64,000 bases of DNA from Byssothecium circinans. Taxonomy: Eukaryota; Ascomycota; Dothideomycetes; Pleosporales; Massarinaceae. The position numbers were made by a program, and so were the translations under genes. The stretch spans positions 183,962-247,961 of the forward strand of contig ML977009.1 in NCBI GenBank assembly GCA_010015675.1, read 5' to 3'. Positions 46,847 to 57,223 of the stretch are shown piece after piece (the stretch's first letter is position 1; each line of letters opens with the position of its first letter). A model generated the notes under the pieces. The model worked only from the letters and a program-made list of their open reading frames with translations, searched no databases and was not told the DNA's origin.

Positions 46847-47516
46847 TTAGTCAACTGAGGTGAAAGGCAGTGGACTGCTCAGCCATTGGCACGTTCCAAG
46901 CATGCTGAAGCCAACGGCCATAGCTGTCACAATATATCTTCGCGCATTGAGTCTGCCCCACTCCGACGCAATGTGCTTCATTGTCTTGCCTTCAGCCCAG
47001 CGCTTCCACTCTTCCGTAGCAGTATGCACGGTTGGCGAAGGAAAGATGCCTTGCTGCACCGGCATGTCTTGCCATCCCTCCTCACCGCGGAGGAGTTGCT
47101 GGACCTTCCACTTCCCTGCTCCATTTATCGTTGGCTCGAAACCGAACAAGGTCCAGGGTATGATGCTGAAGGTTAGGACTGCCGCAGTAGCATATGGTAC
47201 TCTGATGGTGTTTGTGGGAGCGCGAACGGCGAGCAAGATATTGCATACCGTGCTGGAGATGATCAGTGGCGGGACGAAAGTCGTAGCGTATTGGTAGGCT
47301 TGGAGCCATTGCTTTGCGAGGAGCTTTTCGGGCGCGTGTTTTACGAGAGGTGGAACTACCATGCAGCTATATGCGAATGTGAGGCCCAGCGATTGTCAGT
47401 CTCGCCGTCATCGCGTTGTGGTTGAGTCGCATACTGCTGTAGATCGCGGGTGCGGTGATGCCCATCATCTGCAAGACGCATATCGCCGCCGGCAGGCGAA
47501 TAGTGCTCCCCGGCAT
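46847..47516 (-). CDS. DUF1772-type small membrane protein
   Basis: Two exons (47516-47435, 47355-46847) flank a 79-bp intron; the joint gives ITAPAIYSIPPLVKHAPEKL and the product is 196 aa. Hydrophobic segments are at about residues 8-27 (AAICVLQMMGITAPAIYS), 50-70 (ATTFVPPLIISSTVCNILLAV), 80-98 (YATAAVLTFSIIPWTLFGF) and near the C-terminus (YIVTAMAVGFSMLGTCQWL). The central LAKQWLQAYQYAT and the late WAEGKTMKHIASEWGRLNARR resemble DUF1772 (anthrone-oxygenase-like) proteins, some of which sit in polyketide clusters; no such cluster is seen here. The in-frame ATG at 47612 is a less likely start. Confidence 0.65.
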
Positions 47517-48139
47517 CTCTTTGTTATCTAGATGAAGAAAAATGTGACAGAAGGGTTTGGGATGCGCAAGCACATCTTGTCTCTGGTCAATTGAAGATTG
47601 AAGTTGCGTCACATATGCTTAGCGCATCTGGTTATGCTTAGTAAGCGATATAGTTACGTCATCGAACTTTGTTCATCTGGTGTCGTCTGTTACCACATTT
47701 ACTCCTCGTTTGATGGGTATCGCCAGAGATATCAGTGTAAGTTGATATGAGCAATATATTTTCTCGGCAAGTTTGCATTCCTGCTAGCTAGCTAAGACCT
47801 AGTCACCCAAAAAAGCAAACCATTCCAAAATGCCCAATTAGAACTCCAACTTTTACCGCCATAAGCAGACCAGAGCTAAATAGTTCTGCTCGATTCACGG
47901 GACGGGTGACATCGTTCACCCATTTCGCTCACCGAAAACCCATTCGCCGTCCACAGTAAAATCGCTACTCCATCCAACGCCGAAGATGACAAGGAGAATT
48001 CCTTCCGAAAACTCAGGAATTCGATGACCGAGAGTAGGATTCGGAAGAGAACCCAGTTTGAAGACGAACCAACGCCTAGAAGCAACCTTTTCGAATATAG
48101 CACCTTGGATATCCACTTGAAGCCGTTGAAAGGTTGTTA
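47517..48139. other. intergenic
   Basis: About 620 bp with no supported gene. Confidence 0.4.
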
Positions 48140-50984
48140 CTACTCTTTCTTCACCGCGATTCCCGTCTCATGTTCAATCTTGATGCGCTTAGCAGGATGA
48201 GGCGCAACCTTCGCCTTCACCTTTGCTTTGCCCTTTTCCACCGGCATCTGTGCCGGAAAAGCACGTTGAATCTCGTTTAGCGTCTTTCTGTACTTGGGAA
48301 GCCAAGCCGTGAGCTTTTGACGTGCCTGAACGTGCTGCGGAGTATTATACGTGTCTGACTTGAAAAACACCTCAGTAATTTTGACAAAAGCATAGAGCTC
48401 CTGCGCCACGGATTTAAGCATCTCGTTCGCTGTTTCGATAAGACGCGCCTTCATCTTCGCAATGGCTGCTTCTTCATATTTGGCGACGAAGTTCTTGAAC
48501 ACGTCGAGGAGCTTTTCTTGTTGGCGGCCCCATGCTCCCTCTCCCTTTTGCTGATCGTAAGCTTCGCGGAATCGGGGTTTGTTGAGTTGGGAGATCAAGC
48601 ATTCCACGTCCTCTTCCGTCGTTACTGCCCGGTAGACTTCAGTGATGGAGGCCTGTAGGGTGGTCTTGTAATCGTCCAAGACCCGGCTGATGGAGCACCG
48701 GGAACTTTCCCAGGTCGTAATAGTCCGATTCTTCAAATCTGCACTTACTGAGAGTGTATCGATGCTCAGGCGAATTTTTTTGCAAACAGTAACAATGGCT
48801 TGTGTAGAAGAGACAAAACACTGGTCCAGGTCGGCTAGCATCTTCTCCCTCCAGTTGCCGACGAATGGTATGGATGATGTATAAGAATGTTGAATAGACG
48901 TTGGCGTTTCCATGGTCTCGAGAAGATCACGATTCCAGTTTACGTCGCGACTGCTGTACGCAACGGAATCACTGTGGCAAGGTATACCGTTCTCGCCCAA
49001 GGTCATATTCCACGTATTCCAACGGACGTCCCAACGTATCTTCCACAGCTGAATGAGAAGTCTCACTCGAGAGGCCGCTTCTTCACGTTGCAAGCCTGTG
49101 AATATCTTTGGTACAGTGGCTGCAGCCCATACCACCATTGATTTCGAACTAGCGACCTTGAACGATTCGATTGCTTTCTTTGCAGAAGCCTGGAAGTGCT
49201 CATACCCACCTTCCTGGGCATTCTTCTTTAAAATGCGGTAGCACCTCTTCACAATCTTAGGAAGCGCATGAAAGTAGTGGTTTCGGTATGCTGGAAGGTT
49301 CTGCTCCGCAGCAAGATGAAGAAGAGCTTGCTGCACTCGTGGAATACCAGTCATGTTAGGGCCGAAGTTGGGATCCGTGCTCCGATTACGGTTCAGCCAG
49401 TCAAGCCATCCCTGGGCGGTAACCGTGAGTATTTGCAGACCGTCGCCGTATACTGCTTTCATCCTGTCTTCTAGCTGGACTGCTTTCACTCTCTTTGCGG
49501 CACTCTCAGCGCATCCCAACAAGTAGGCTTCGTAGCTTTCGATATCATTGTCGTCCACATTATCGAGACTCGACAATTCATCCGCACGCTGTTTGATGTC
49601 TTTGAATGGAGGGCGTTGGCCTCCTTCAGTGAGGTTGCTGCTTTCTTCGGCGCTGGTGTGGAAATGTTGCTATTCGTAAATTATTAGCAAAATCTAGGTA
49701 GAAGGAAAGCAAAACTTGCATCGATTTTGTTGGCAAGAAGTAATGTGTGGTCCAAACCATGGGCCTTAATAGAACTGATGATCTGACGGGAAACGTATTT
49801 GTTGTCTTCAAGACGTAGAGCTTCCCCTATAACAATCTCATAGCTGGCCTGGCGACGGAAGGCGTTCGTGGTGGCAATACGGCTTGCATTCATGTCTCCA
49901 TAACCTGTTGTGGTTGTTAAAATTTGCATGCAATATAATGATCCATCCTCGCACGTACCAGGCAGATCAGTAAGAACAATTCCATTCCGAAGCAGAACGC
50001 CGCCTGTCGCAATGATGACCCTTTCGACAATCGGCCAAATTCTCTCTGCTTTTTTGCGAGCAGCGGCAAGATCGAGACTCCCACCGGCATGTTGTTCAAG
50101 TGTGTCCGGCACGTTCTTGAAAACTGCGACGGCCTTGTCTGTAGCGCCAAGCTCTTGATCCGCTGTTCCTGCTTATCAAGGCAGGTAGTGAGAAGGCTGC
50201 CGTCATGGATGCTCTCGTAATTTAAAAGGCGTCTCAAGTCTTTATCCGCGGCGGCATCGTCATGATCAGGATTCCAAATGATGCGCAGAAACTCATAAGC
50301 AATTCGAGCGAGATTCCGGTCCAAATCAGTAATTTGCTTGTCTGGTGTCGATAGTTTTTCAGTCGCCTTTCCTTCTTGCTTCACCTGAGGCGGCGTGGGA
50401 TAGTAGACATAACCGTAACGCTGGATGTGGTCCTTCGCCATCTCCTCGCGCATTGATCGGCTGTTTATGAGGATCTTGAATTCGCTAGCGGTGGCATCAT
50501 CTAGTGCCCCAGGAAGATGTTCATATGTTGTAGCGTGTTGGGTGCACGCTTTGGTCGAGTCTGATGCATCTGCAAGACGGGGACGGTTTAGAACAGCATT
50601 AATCAACGTGCTCTTACCAATCCCTGTGCCTCCAATTACACAAAACTCTAAACGAGCATAGTTAGGTCCCTTCATAGATAACTGCAACTCTTCTAAAAGG
50701 CGGACGAACTCTTCAAGCCCCTCGCAAGATTTGCCCAGCTCTTCAATCAGGCTCTCACACACTTCCCTTACGGCGCCGTTCTTTAGTATAGGTTGAATGT
50801 TAAAGAATTCGTGCCTGGCGATTGCCTCGCCCAAAGGTGCATGTACCCATCTCGCGCTAGGACCTTGATGACCCTGGCTTCTCTTGGGGAACAGTATACT
50901 ACCTTCTCGGGTGCGCCTCGATTTCTTGTGACGGTCGCTCCATGTGGCAAATGGGAGGGTGGGGTCAAGATAGATGTCGTCCAT
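48140..50984 (-). pseudogene. dynamin-like GTPase, nuclear SLIP-GC type, copy 3 (frameshift)
   Basis: Exons 50984-49959, 49904-49720 (185 nt) and 49669-48140 align with copies 1 and 2. Motifs: P-loop GGTGIGKS (118-125), KACTQHATTYEH, G3 TDLPG and G4 NKID. The second intron (49670-49719) is GC-AG (donor GCAAGT). At about 50154 the frame slips: DKQEQRIK is in one frame and LGATDKAVAVFKNVPDTLEQ in the next. One missing base would repair it to 913 aa. No GT lies near enough for a rescuing intron. The tail AKRIKIEHETGIAVKKE repeats the NLS plus psi-K-x-E pattern. All GTPase motifs are intact, so the lesion looks recent, or is an assembly error. Confidence 0.82.
49670..49719 (-). other. GC-AG intron of GTPase copy 3
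   Basis: Donor reads gat|GCAAGT and acceptor gaatag|caacat; gctaataa is a branch-point candidate. The same intron in copies 1 and 2 uses GT. It is the only non-GT donor I found in the window. Confidence 0.7.
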
Positions 50985-51687
50985 TCTAGAAGCGTATCAG
51001 AGAGTTTATAAGTTGAATTTGGGGGGTAGACTGCCTGCAGGTGGTTGCAAACTGGCGGTAACGTACACACAAGCGGCGTTGACTTCAACGCCCGACTAGG
51101 AGATACCCCCCAGAGCGTTGTCGACTAGAACGGGGGTGTTGGATTGAGAAGAGGGGTGTAGATGGGGGTTCTGTTGACTGGAACTGGAAGATTGGAGATG
51201 TGAAGAGCAGTTGGGAAATGGGAAGTTAGAAGAGGAAGAGTGGATGGTGGAGTAGTATAAATATCCCGCGTAGTCTGTGTGAGAAGTAAGAGAAGTAAAA
51301 GAGCGCACTTAACGGTAAGTCTGAGAGACTCAAAAGAGACTAGCCGGAATCCGGCCGTACCACAAACGGGTAGTGAGAGAACAGCGCCGTTATCCTCGGG
51401 CTCGCTGCAAGTGTGGCTGAGGTAAGTCTTGGACAGATGTTAGCAGCGGGGCCAATAGGCAGGTATATAATTTCCCGATGAACTACCGGAAATAGGTGTT
51501 GTATGGGTAGTGGCGAAATAAGTTTGCACAACCATGACCGCAATAACACTTTGGATTGCAGACTCAAGGCAGAAAGAAATTAGTGATAAATCTTACACAA
51601 AAGGGAATCTATCCAAAGAGAGAGCGTGAAAATAGACAGTCAAAGCCGGTATGTGGTGTACAGAATGTATAGTTGGATGTTAACAAT
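50985..51687. other. intergenic
   Basis: Upstream of GTPase copy 3 and downstream of ATG15. No supported gene; CT/GA-rich pieces at 51120-51240. Confidence 0.4.
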
Positions 51688-53418
51688 CTAGTGAGAAGTT
51701 TGCGTGGCTGCCGGCATAGTCCGCCAATAAGCAGATGCCGCTTGGGCTGGAACACTGGTCTGTGTAGCGGTAGCTGCCGTTCTCCAGTATCCGTTTGCAG
51801 CTTCTGCTGAAGTCGTGGTCGGCAAAGTGGTAGTGGTAGGATCCAAGCAACGTCCGAACCAACCTTTGCTTGTGCAGGTCGTCGTCGTCGTTGCGCTGGT
51901 CGTGGTCGTGGGAGTGCCGGTCTCATCCTTGCAGCCGAACCAGCCAGGTGTCTTGCAGGTACTCGTCGTCGTGGTTGTGACTGATGTTGACGATGGCGCT
52001 GATGTCGTCGTCTCATCCCTGCAACCCCACCAGCCAGGCGTCTTGCACGTCTCTGTTCTCGTTCGAGTACTTGTACTGGTAGGGGCAGTTGAAGTAGTTG
52101 TCGTTCGGGTTCCATTCTCCCATTTCCACAGATAGCAATCCACACAATTCACGTCCTCATCCACGCACTCAGCAGCATCCTCATACTTGGCGTACACATT
52201 CTCGATAGCATAGCGCAGGCGGTGGGTATTAGTGCTCTGTCGCCAGCCCCAGTCTTTGACTACGTCGTAAGCGCAACGTTTCCCGGTGTGGCAGACCGTC
52301 TCGAAAGCGTAGCCCGCGATAGAACAGAAACTAGATCCACCATTGCAGGTTCCCATGTACACCGGGTCCGCGGTATGGCCGAAGTGGAAGCTTCCTGTGT
52401 TCCTTCGTAGTGGAGAGTCTTGGCCAGCGACTTCAAGACCAAGGCGAGCTGCGGCGAGAGCTTGGGGAAATGCTTCGAAAGTAACGGCAGGCAGTCCGTG
52501 GCGAAGCCCGATAAACGACGCTAGAACGCCGCCCAAACTATGTCCGGTCGTGATGATGTTCGCCCTTGGATAGAGCTGAATGACCTCGTCGAAAAGCTCC
52601 AAAGTTGCTTCATAGTATCTGTTCGGTTTTACCAACTCTTCCCTCACACACTGCTGATCGCAAGTGTATGTTCCCGTTTTGCAGTCGCACACCTGCCGCC
52701 AAAGATAAGGCCCACCCTGACCGCAACAACATGATCCAAAGAGGTTGTCATTGTCCTTATCATGTCCTGAGGTGCCATTACCCTCGAACATGGAGACAGT
52801 GGTGCCCTTTACCGAGAGCACGACGGTAGAGTTCGTATCATCGCTGAAAACCTGGCCCCGGATTCCACTGTCCTCCCAGCCGAAGGGGATGGAGTTGTTG
52901 TACTTTTCGCCCACATCCAGCCATTCAGGATCGTCGCGATTGGGCTTGTACGCGTCTTCCGACATGTTGGCGAAATTAATAACAGTCTGCTTATCCTTAA
53001 CGTCCGGGCCGGGAACGTCTTCGGAAAGCCAAAGGGGCGACATGGGTTGTTGTGAGCCATATTTTTGATGGTTTGACCTCTGAAGCGCCGACTTGTCGAT
53101 CCTCACGTGCGAGGTCCTGATGCTGAACGGTCCAAAACGGCTTCCTGCATCGGCTTCGATCGCGATCCGTTCAGGTGTTATATCTAATCGACGGGCTCGC
53201 GGTCCCGGCTGGCCAGCTCCATGATGGATAATGTGTCGTAGTCTCAGAATGTTTGATGGTACGGCATGTTGAGAAGACGGTGGCGGCTGGCGCCTGAGCC
53301 CAAACAGACCTTGTCCAGCGGCTAGGTCTATGAATCCGCTGATACAGAGGAGCTGTACAAGCACAGCGAAGAGTTTGAAGGGTTGAGAAAGTAGTTTTCG
53401 AGTCGAATGAGATGGCAT
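51688..53418 (-). CDS. ATG15: vacuolar autophagic lipase ATG15
   Basis: ATG15 is the phospholipase that breaks autophagic and Cvt bodies inside the vacuole. Single exon, 576 aa from the chosen ATG; an in-frame ATG at 53523 would add 35 residues of non-protein-like sequence before the signal anchor. A type II membrane anchor is at about 13-35 (PFKLFAVLVQLLCISGFIDL). The lipase domain includes NMSEDAYKPNRDDPEWLDVG, SVKGTTVSMFEGNGT, FGSCCCGQGGPYLWRQVCDC and the nucleophile elbow GHSLGG (S294); D351 in GHTADPVYMGTC and H399 in NTHRLRY are the likely triad partners. The C-terminus has three Cys/Trp repeats (CKTPGWWGC, CKTPGWFGC, CTSKGWFGRC) separated by Thr-rich linkers. Intact. Confidence 0.94.
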   Translation of the reverse strand: MPSHSTRKLLSQPFKLFAVLVQLLCISGFIDLAAGQGLFGLRRQPPPSSQHAVPSNILRLRHIIHHGAGQPGPRARRLDITPERIAIEADAGSRFGPFSIRTSHVRIDKSALQRSNHQKYGSQQPMSPLWLSEDVPGPDVKDKQTVINFANMSEDAYKPNRDDPEWLDVGEKYNNSIPFGWEDSGIRGQVFSDDTNSTVVLSVKGTTVSMFEGNGTSGHDKDNDNLFGSCCCGQGGPYLWRQVCDCKTGTYTCDQQCVREELVKPNRYYEATLELFDEVIQLYPRANIITTGHSLGGVLASFIGLRHGLPAVTFEAFPQALAAARLGLEVAGQDSPLRRNTGSFHFGHTADPVYMGTCNGGSSFCSIAGYAFETVCHTGKRCAYDVVKDWGWRQSTNTHRLRYAIENVYAKYEDAAECVDEDVNCVDCYLWKWENGTRTTTTSTAPTSTSTRTRTETCKTPGWWGCRDETTTSAPSSTSVTTTTTSTCKTPGWFGCKDETGTPTTTTSATTTTTCTSKGWFGRCLDPTTTTLPTTTSAEAANGYWRTAATATQTSVPAQAASAYWRTMPAATQTSH

Positions 53419-53794
53419 GTTATGGGGGTCATGTCGAACAGAGGAGGGATGTTCTTGTCGTGCACAGCCTTGGCTGATGTCGGAAGCGCGAGGCCACGTG
53501 CACCGTGCACTTGCGCTATCCATAAACAGCCTAACGCTTACAAAGAATAGCCTACGTCGTCGATGTACTCCCAGATGCCCTCGCGTACTTCACTTGAACA
53601 ATATGGTTGCCTCAAAGTCATTCTCTTAATGGATAAGTGCTTCTGGGTATGCATGTATAGCTTCAAAATCAACAATGAATTCGTAACACCTCTATAAAGT
53701 AAAAGAAATCCAACGCCTCAGTCCCTCTATCAACTGACTCGAACAATCTAGATTTTATCAGACCCATTATATCCGACCCAGAACGCATGCTTCT
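53419..53794. other. intergenic
   Basis: ATG15 upstream region and 3' flank of the dioxygenase pseudogene. Nothing else recognised. Confidence 0.4.
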
Positions 53795-54831
53795 TTAATA
53801 TATGGTTTGGTAGGTGGCACTGCGGTTAACACCGAGAGTAATATACCCCACCATTCCATTAGCAATGTCGACACCATTCAAGCGCCTCAACCTGAATGAT
53901 CGGTTCCCACCCAGCCGCCGGTCCCTGACCATAGTATTGATCCACATCATTCGTCGTCCTGTTAATCGTATCATGCGCCGCATAGGGCTCCATGGCCATA
54001 ATCTTCTGGCTCACCTCCTCTTCGAAGTACATCTGACCAGTCGACGCAATATTAGAAGCCGAAATAGTTCCGTTGCTGCGAACGGTCCAGTTTGTGTGCG
54101 CCTGGACATGGATGTGGATGGAACGCTCGACGTAGAAGCCGGGAAAGATGGTCTCCATTTCTATAACACCGTTGCTGTCCGTCGGCCACATGTCTCGAAG
54201 GCAAGTGGCCTCGCTGGTGTGAAGGTCGAGATTGGGTCCGACTGTAATGTTGAGTTGGTCGAGGAGTTCCAGGAAAGGCGTATCAGGGGAGAGGGCTTCG
54301 AAAGAAGCGTAGGAGCCTGTGGCGTTGCCTGTATCATGTCAGTTCTCGTCGGAATCGCTAAGGTAGGGTGGAGAGAAAAGGATACTTACAGTGCCACAAG
54401 CCCAAAAGAACGTTGGGCGCTGGCTCGCACGTCTCCACATCTAAGACTCCAATATCCAAGTACAATGGAACACCAATCTGATCCTCACGCATATTCTGCC
54501 TCAAAGTATCGCTGCGAGGTCAAACGTAGGGTCCCGCAGTGACATCGGGCGTGAGAACGCAAGTGACATTCTGGATGGTGGGATAGTGGGGAGACTCCGT
54601 GTTGATGGTGACATTGGTGTTGCGAGGAATGATGCTAGTGCCCATGGAGCGCTTGTTCAGAGAGCGCTTCTTACGAGCCATAGAGAAAGCCCCCGCGCTG
54701 GCAGCGCAGCGCTTGTTGATGGAGGCATGGGCGGCGAGCTCACGGGCATTGAGTTCGTGATGCGGGTGTGCGTTCGTCGCAGACAGAGCGAATGCGAGCG
54801 CAAGAAGGGACGATGATACGCGCACAGTGAA
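53795..54831 (-). pseudogene. secreted intradiol ring-cleavage dioxygenase, decayed
   Basis: The order of blocks matches secreted fungal intradiol (catechol/protocatechuate-type, non-heme Fe(III)) dioxygenases: a leader FTVRVSSSLLALAFALSATN, LTPDVTAGPYV, NMREDQIGVPLYLDIGVLDV, LWHCNATGSYASF, METIFPGFYVERSIHIHVQ (Tyr and His iron ligands) and DIANGMVGYITLGVN. An intron at 54329-54389 splits LWH/CNATG. Lesions: TGA at 54520-54522 right after GPYV, a single-base frameshift at about 53875-53882 between QVEAL and GVDIANG, and no in-frame ATG before the leader, although a TATA-like element lies upstream at about 54954-54962. No intron removes the stop without deleting the GPY iron-ligand block. Confidence 0.85.
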
Positions 54832-55909
54832 CGAATGTTTTGTTAGTAGAGCGAGTGTTTGAAACGGGAACGATTGGAAAGTAGGTTGAGAACGAATGAA
54901 AGACACAAGGTAGTGTGATGGAGCGAGAAACGAAACAGTAGAAGTTTGCCTTTCTTTATATACCTAAATCCCAACTCTACGCACATTCTCCTTTCTCCTC
55001 TCTCCATGCCGTCACTCTTGCCAAGCATCAAACTTTAAGGATACGCGTAACATCGTTCATCGCATCGCCAACTACCGAGCGCGCTATCATCGGCCAATCC
55101 GCGGAACGAAGTTCATGCGAACCTTGAATGAACACCAGCCTTTCCTATTGTTCGCGAGAACTTCGGGTCCTCTCTACAGCCTTGCACTTTACCCAATGAC
55201 AGGAAGTGCTTTGTTAAGCGGACGATCGTTTCATGCGTTAATGGATATCGATTGGTTGTATCGGTGGACGCGCAAGGCTGTGGGGAGACGGCCCGTTCCA
55301 TGCTTGTTTAGGCTGTGACGCGAGTATTGTATTTTCTGTTCCGGGGTAGTTCGGGGCGAGATTGTAGCGGTAGCTTTCGGGCTTTTTTCTTCTTCTTGAT
55401 ATTTGATGTGAATTGAAGGAGGGGTGCATGACGTTGCTTGAATGCGTGTTTGCGATTTACCAATGGTGGCTGTGTAGGAACATGGAAAAAAGAAGAAAAC
55501 GTAGCTGACTGGAGAGATTCAAGAGCTCATGGAGAATATCAAGATATGGATTAGAACATACGACAACGGCCGCCTGCTCTAAAAACTCCCCAGCCAGTCC
55601 GCCAATAACGCCGCGAAACGAGCTATCGAATACACGGCAGCGCTTTCTGCACTACAGGCAAAGCTGGACGAGGAAGACGCAGCTTTGTCAGATGCATCTA
55701 TATGGCAGGACCATTTGCGTGCTTGCTGAAATGCCTGGAAAATGGCCCCAGCATCTACTCAACGTCTTAAGACACTGCTTGAGTATTCCAAAGAGTCAGA
55801 AGAATAGGCCAGCTAATGGAGCGACGCGCGAAGCGGTAGATGTCACAGCTGCTTGTAAGCCGCTCGGTGGCATGGTGACACGAGTAGTGAAAGGAAGGCA
55901 TGCTGTCAT
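54832..55909. other. gene-free stretch
   Basis: A TATATAAAG element (minus strand) at about 54954-54962 is the presumed old promoter of the dioxygenase pseudogene. The rest of the 1.1 kb shows no supported gene. Confidence 0.45.
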
Positions 55910-56722
55910 TCAAGCGGGCAGGTGAACTATTTTACACGCATCATCTAAGCCTCCCACCAGTCCGTACCTTCCAAAAGCCTCTTCTCTTAGGCTTTGCGCT
56001 TCTCTCTCTCCGCCAACTCTCCCTTTGCTTGTATCCAGGACTCTCTCAAGCACTCCGTGAAATCTTCGAATGTTTCCGATGACCAGCATCCAAAGACCTC
56101 CGGGAACCTCTCCTTCAAATGCTGTGACCAGATGAACTGGAATGGCACAGGCGCCTTCTGGGAGGTCTGTCGGTCGTTCCATCATCATCGGTGGCGTTGG
56201 TTCAACCTCTGGCTCTGATTGGTGCTTTGGCTCCGGCTCCGGCTCTGGCTCTGGCTGGTGCTGGTGCTGGGGCTCGGGCTGTAGAGCTTCCTCTATGGCT
56301 CCGTCTTGGCCATGTAGGAGATCATTGTAATACTCCAAATTAGCCATGTCCGTATCCTGGCCAGGATTTTCGCGAATATAACGTAAAGCTTCAATCAGAT
56401 TAGCGGGCTATTATGTGGTAGCTCAGAATGCTCTGCACTTACCCACTCGCAGAACGCGTTCGGAGATTGTCGTCCGCTCTGCTTGCGAAAGTGGTCGAGT
56501 GCCGAATGGAACCAAGGCAGAGGCCCATGCTTGGCTCATGCCGTTCACAAGCGGCGTAGGTTGCGTGGTGTCGATATCCTGAGCGAGGACGTTCTCGGTT
56601 TCGTCACACAAAAGTGTTTCGAGCTCTTCTACCTGATGAGGTGGTAGCGGCCCCGACAGCAGGGAGATCACCTTCTCCACAGCATGGCGGCTGGGAAAAG
56701 AGCCCCTCACCGAGTGGAACAT
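55910..56722 (-). CDS. hypothetical protein with QPEPE-type repeat
   Basis: Two exons (56722-56443, 56388-55910) flank a 54-bp intron (donor GTAAGT, branch ctaatctgat just before the AG); the joint gives SERVLRVALRYIRENPGQ and the product is 252 aa. No domain recognised. The N-terminal half is helical with EKVISLLSGPLPPHQVEELE; the middle has a low-complexity repeat of Q/P/E/H pairs (PEPQHQHQPEPEPEPEPKHQ); the C-terminal half contains GACAIPVHLVTAFEGEVPGG and charged helices. The start may not be the true one, as another exon could lie upstream. Moderate confidence that it is a gene, none about function. Confidence 0.45.
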
Positions 56723-57223
56723 GGTTGAAGTAGATGAGAGGAGGCCTCGGGGGCGCTCCTGTAGAATCGCTGGTGGGTTCAGTGGAAACGGTTGACGAAA
56801 AGCTCCAAACCAGCCCGGCGTGTGCAGAAGAAGGGTCGAAAGATTTGGTGTAGAAATTGCGACAAGTTGGCTCGTGGGAGAAGGTAAGAGTGGGTTGTCG
56901 CCGTGACCTTTGTTTTGGTCTTGGCGTACGCCCCGTTTGTATTCCTGCTGAGTGCGTCGCCACCTTCACCTGTAATTTTTTCCTAGCGTCCCGTTTGCTT
57001 CCCCTCCTTCTACCTTTCCCACCGAGTTACAAGCTCTTTCTTTCTCCACCCCATCACCACACTTCTTTTCAGACGTACAATAAACAACTACCCTCCCGGG
57101 CTCGAGCCCGTCTCAGCCCCTACTTTATCCATTACAACACCTCCTTCCCACCATTGCCAAAAACACATCCCGCTCTTGGGCTCGAGCGCGCCTCAGCCCC
57201 CATTCCACCACAGTAGTACGATC
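56723..57223. promoter_or_regulatory. divergent intergenic region
   Basis: Between two divergent hypothetical genes. A short direct repeat, cgggctcgagcccgtctcag at 57097 and its near-copy tgggctcgagcgcgcctcag at 57178, each followed by cccc, lies upstream of the right-hand gene. Confidence 0.4.

Noticed and set aside
46847..54831. DUF1772 protein, MDR enzyme and dioxygenase as a polyketide cluster
   Set aside because: No PKS or other core gene; the genes are spread between ATG15 and a GTPase and two are broken.
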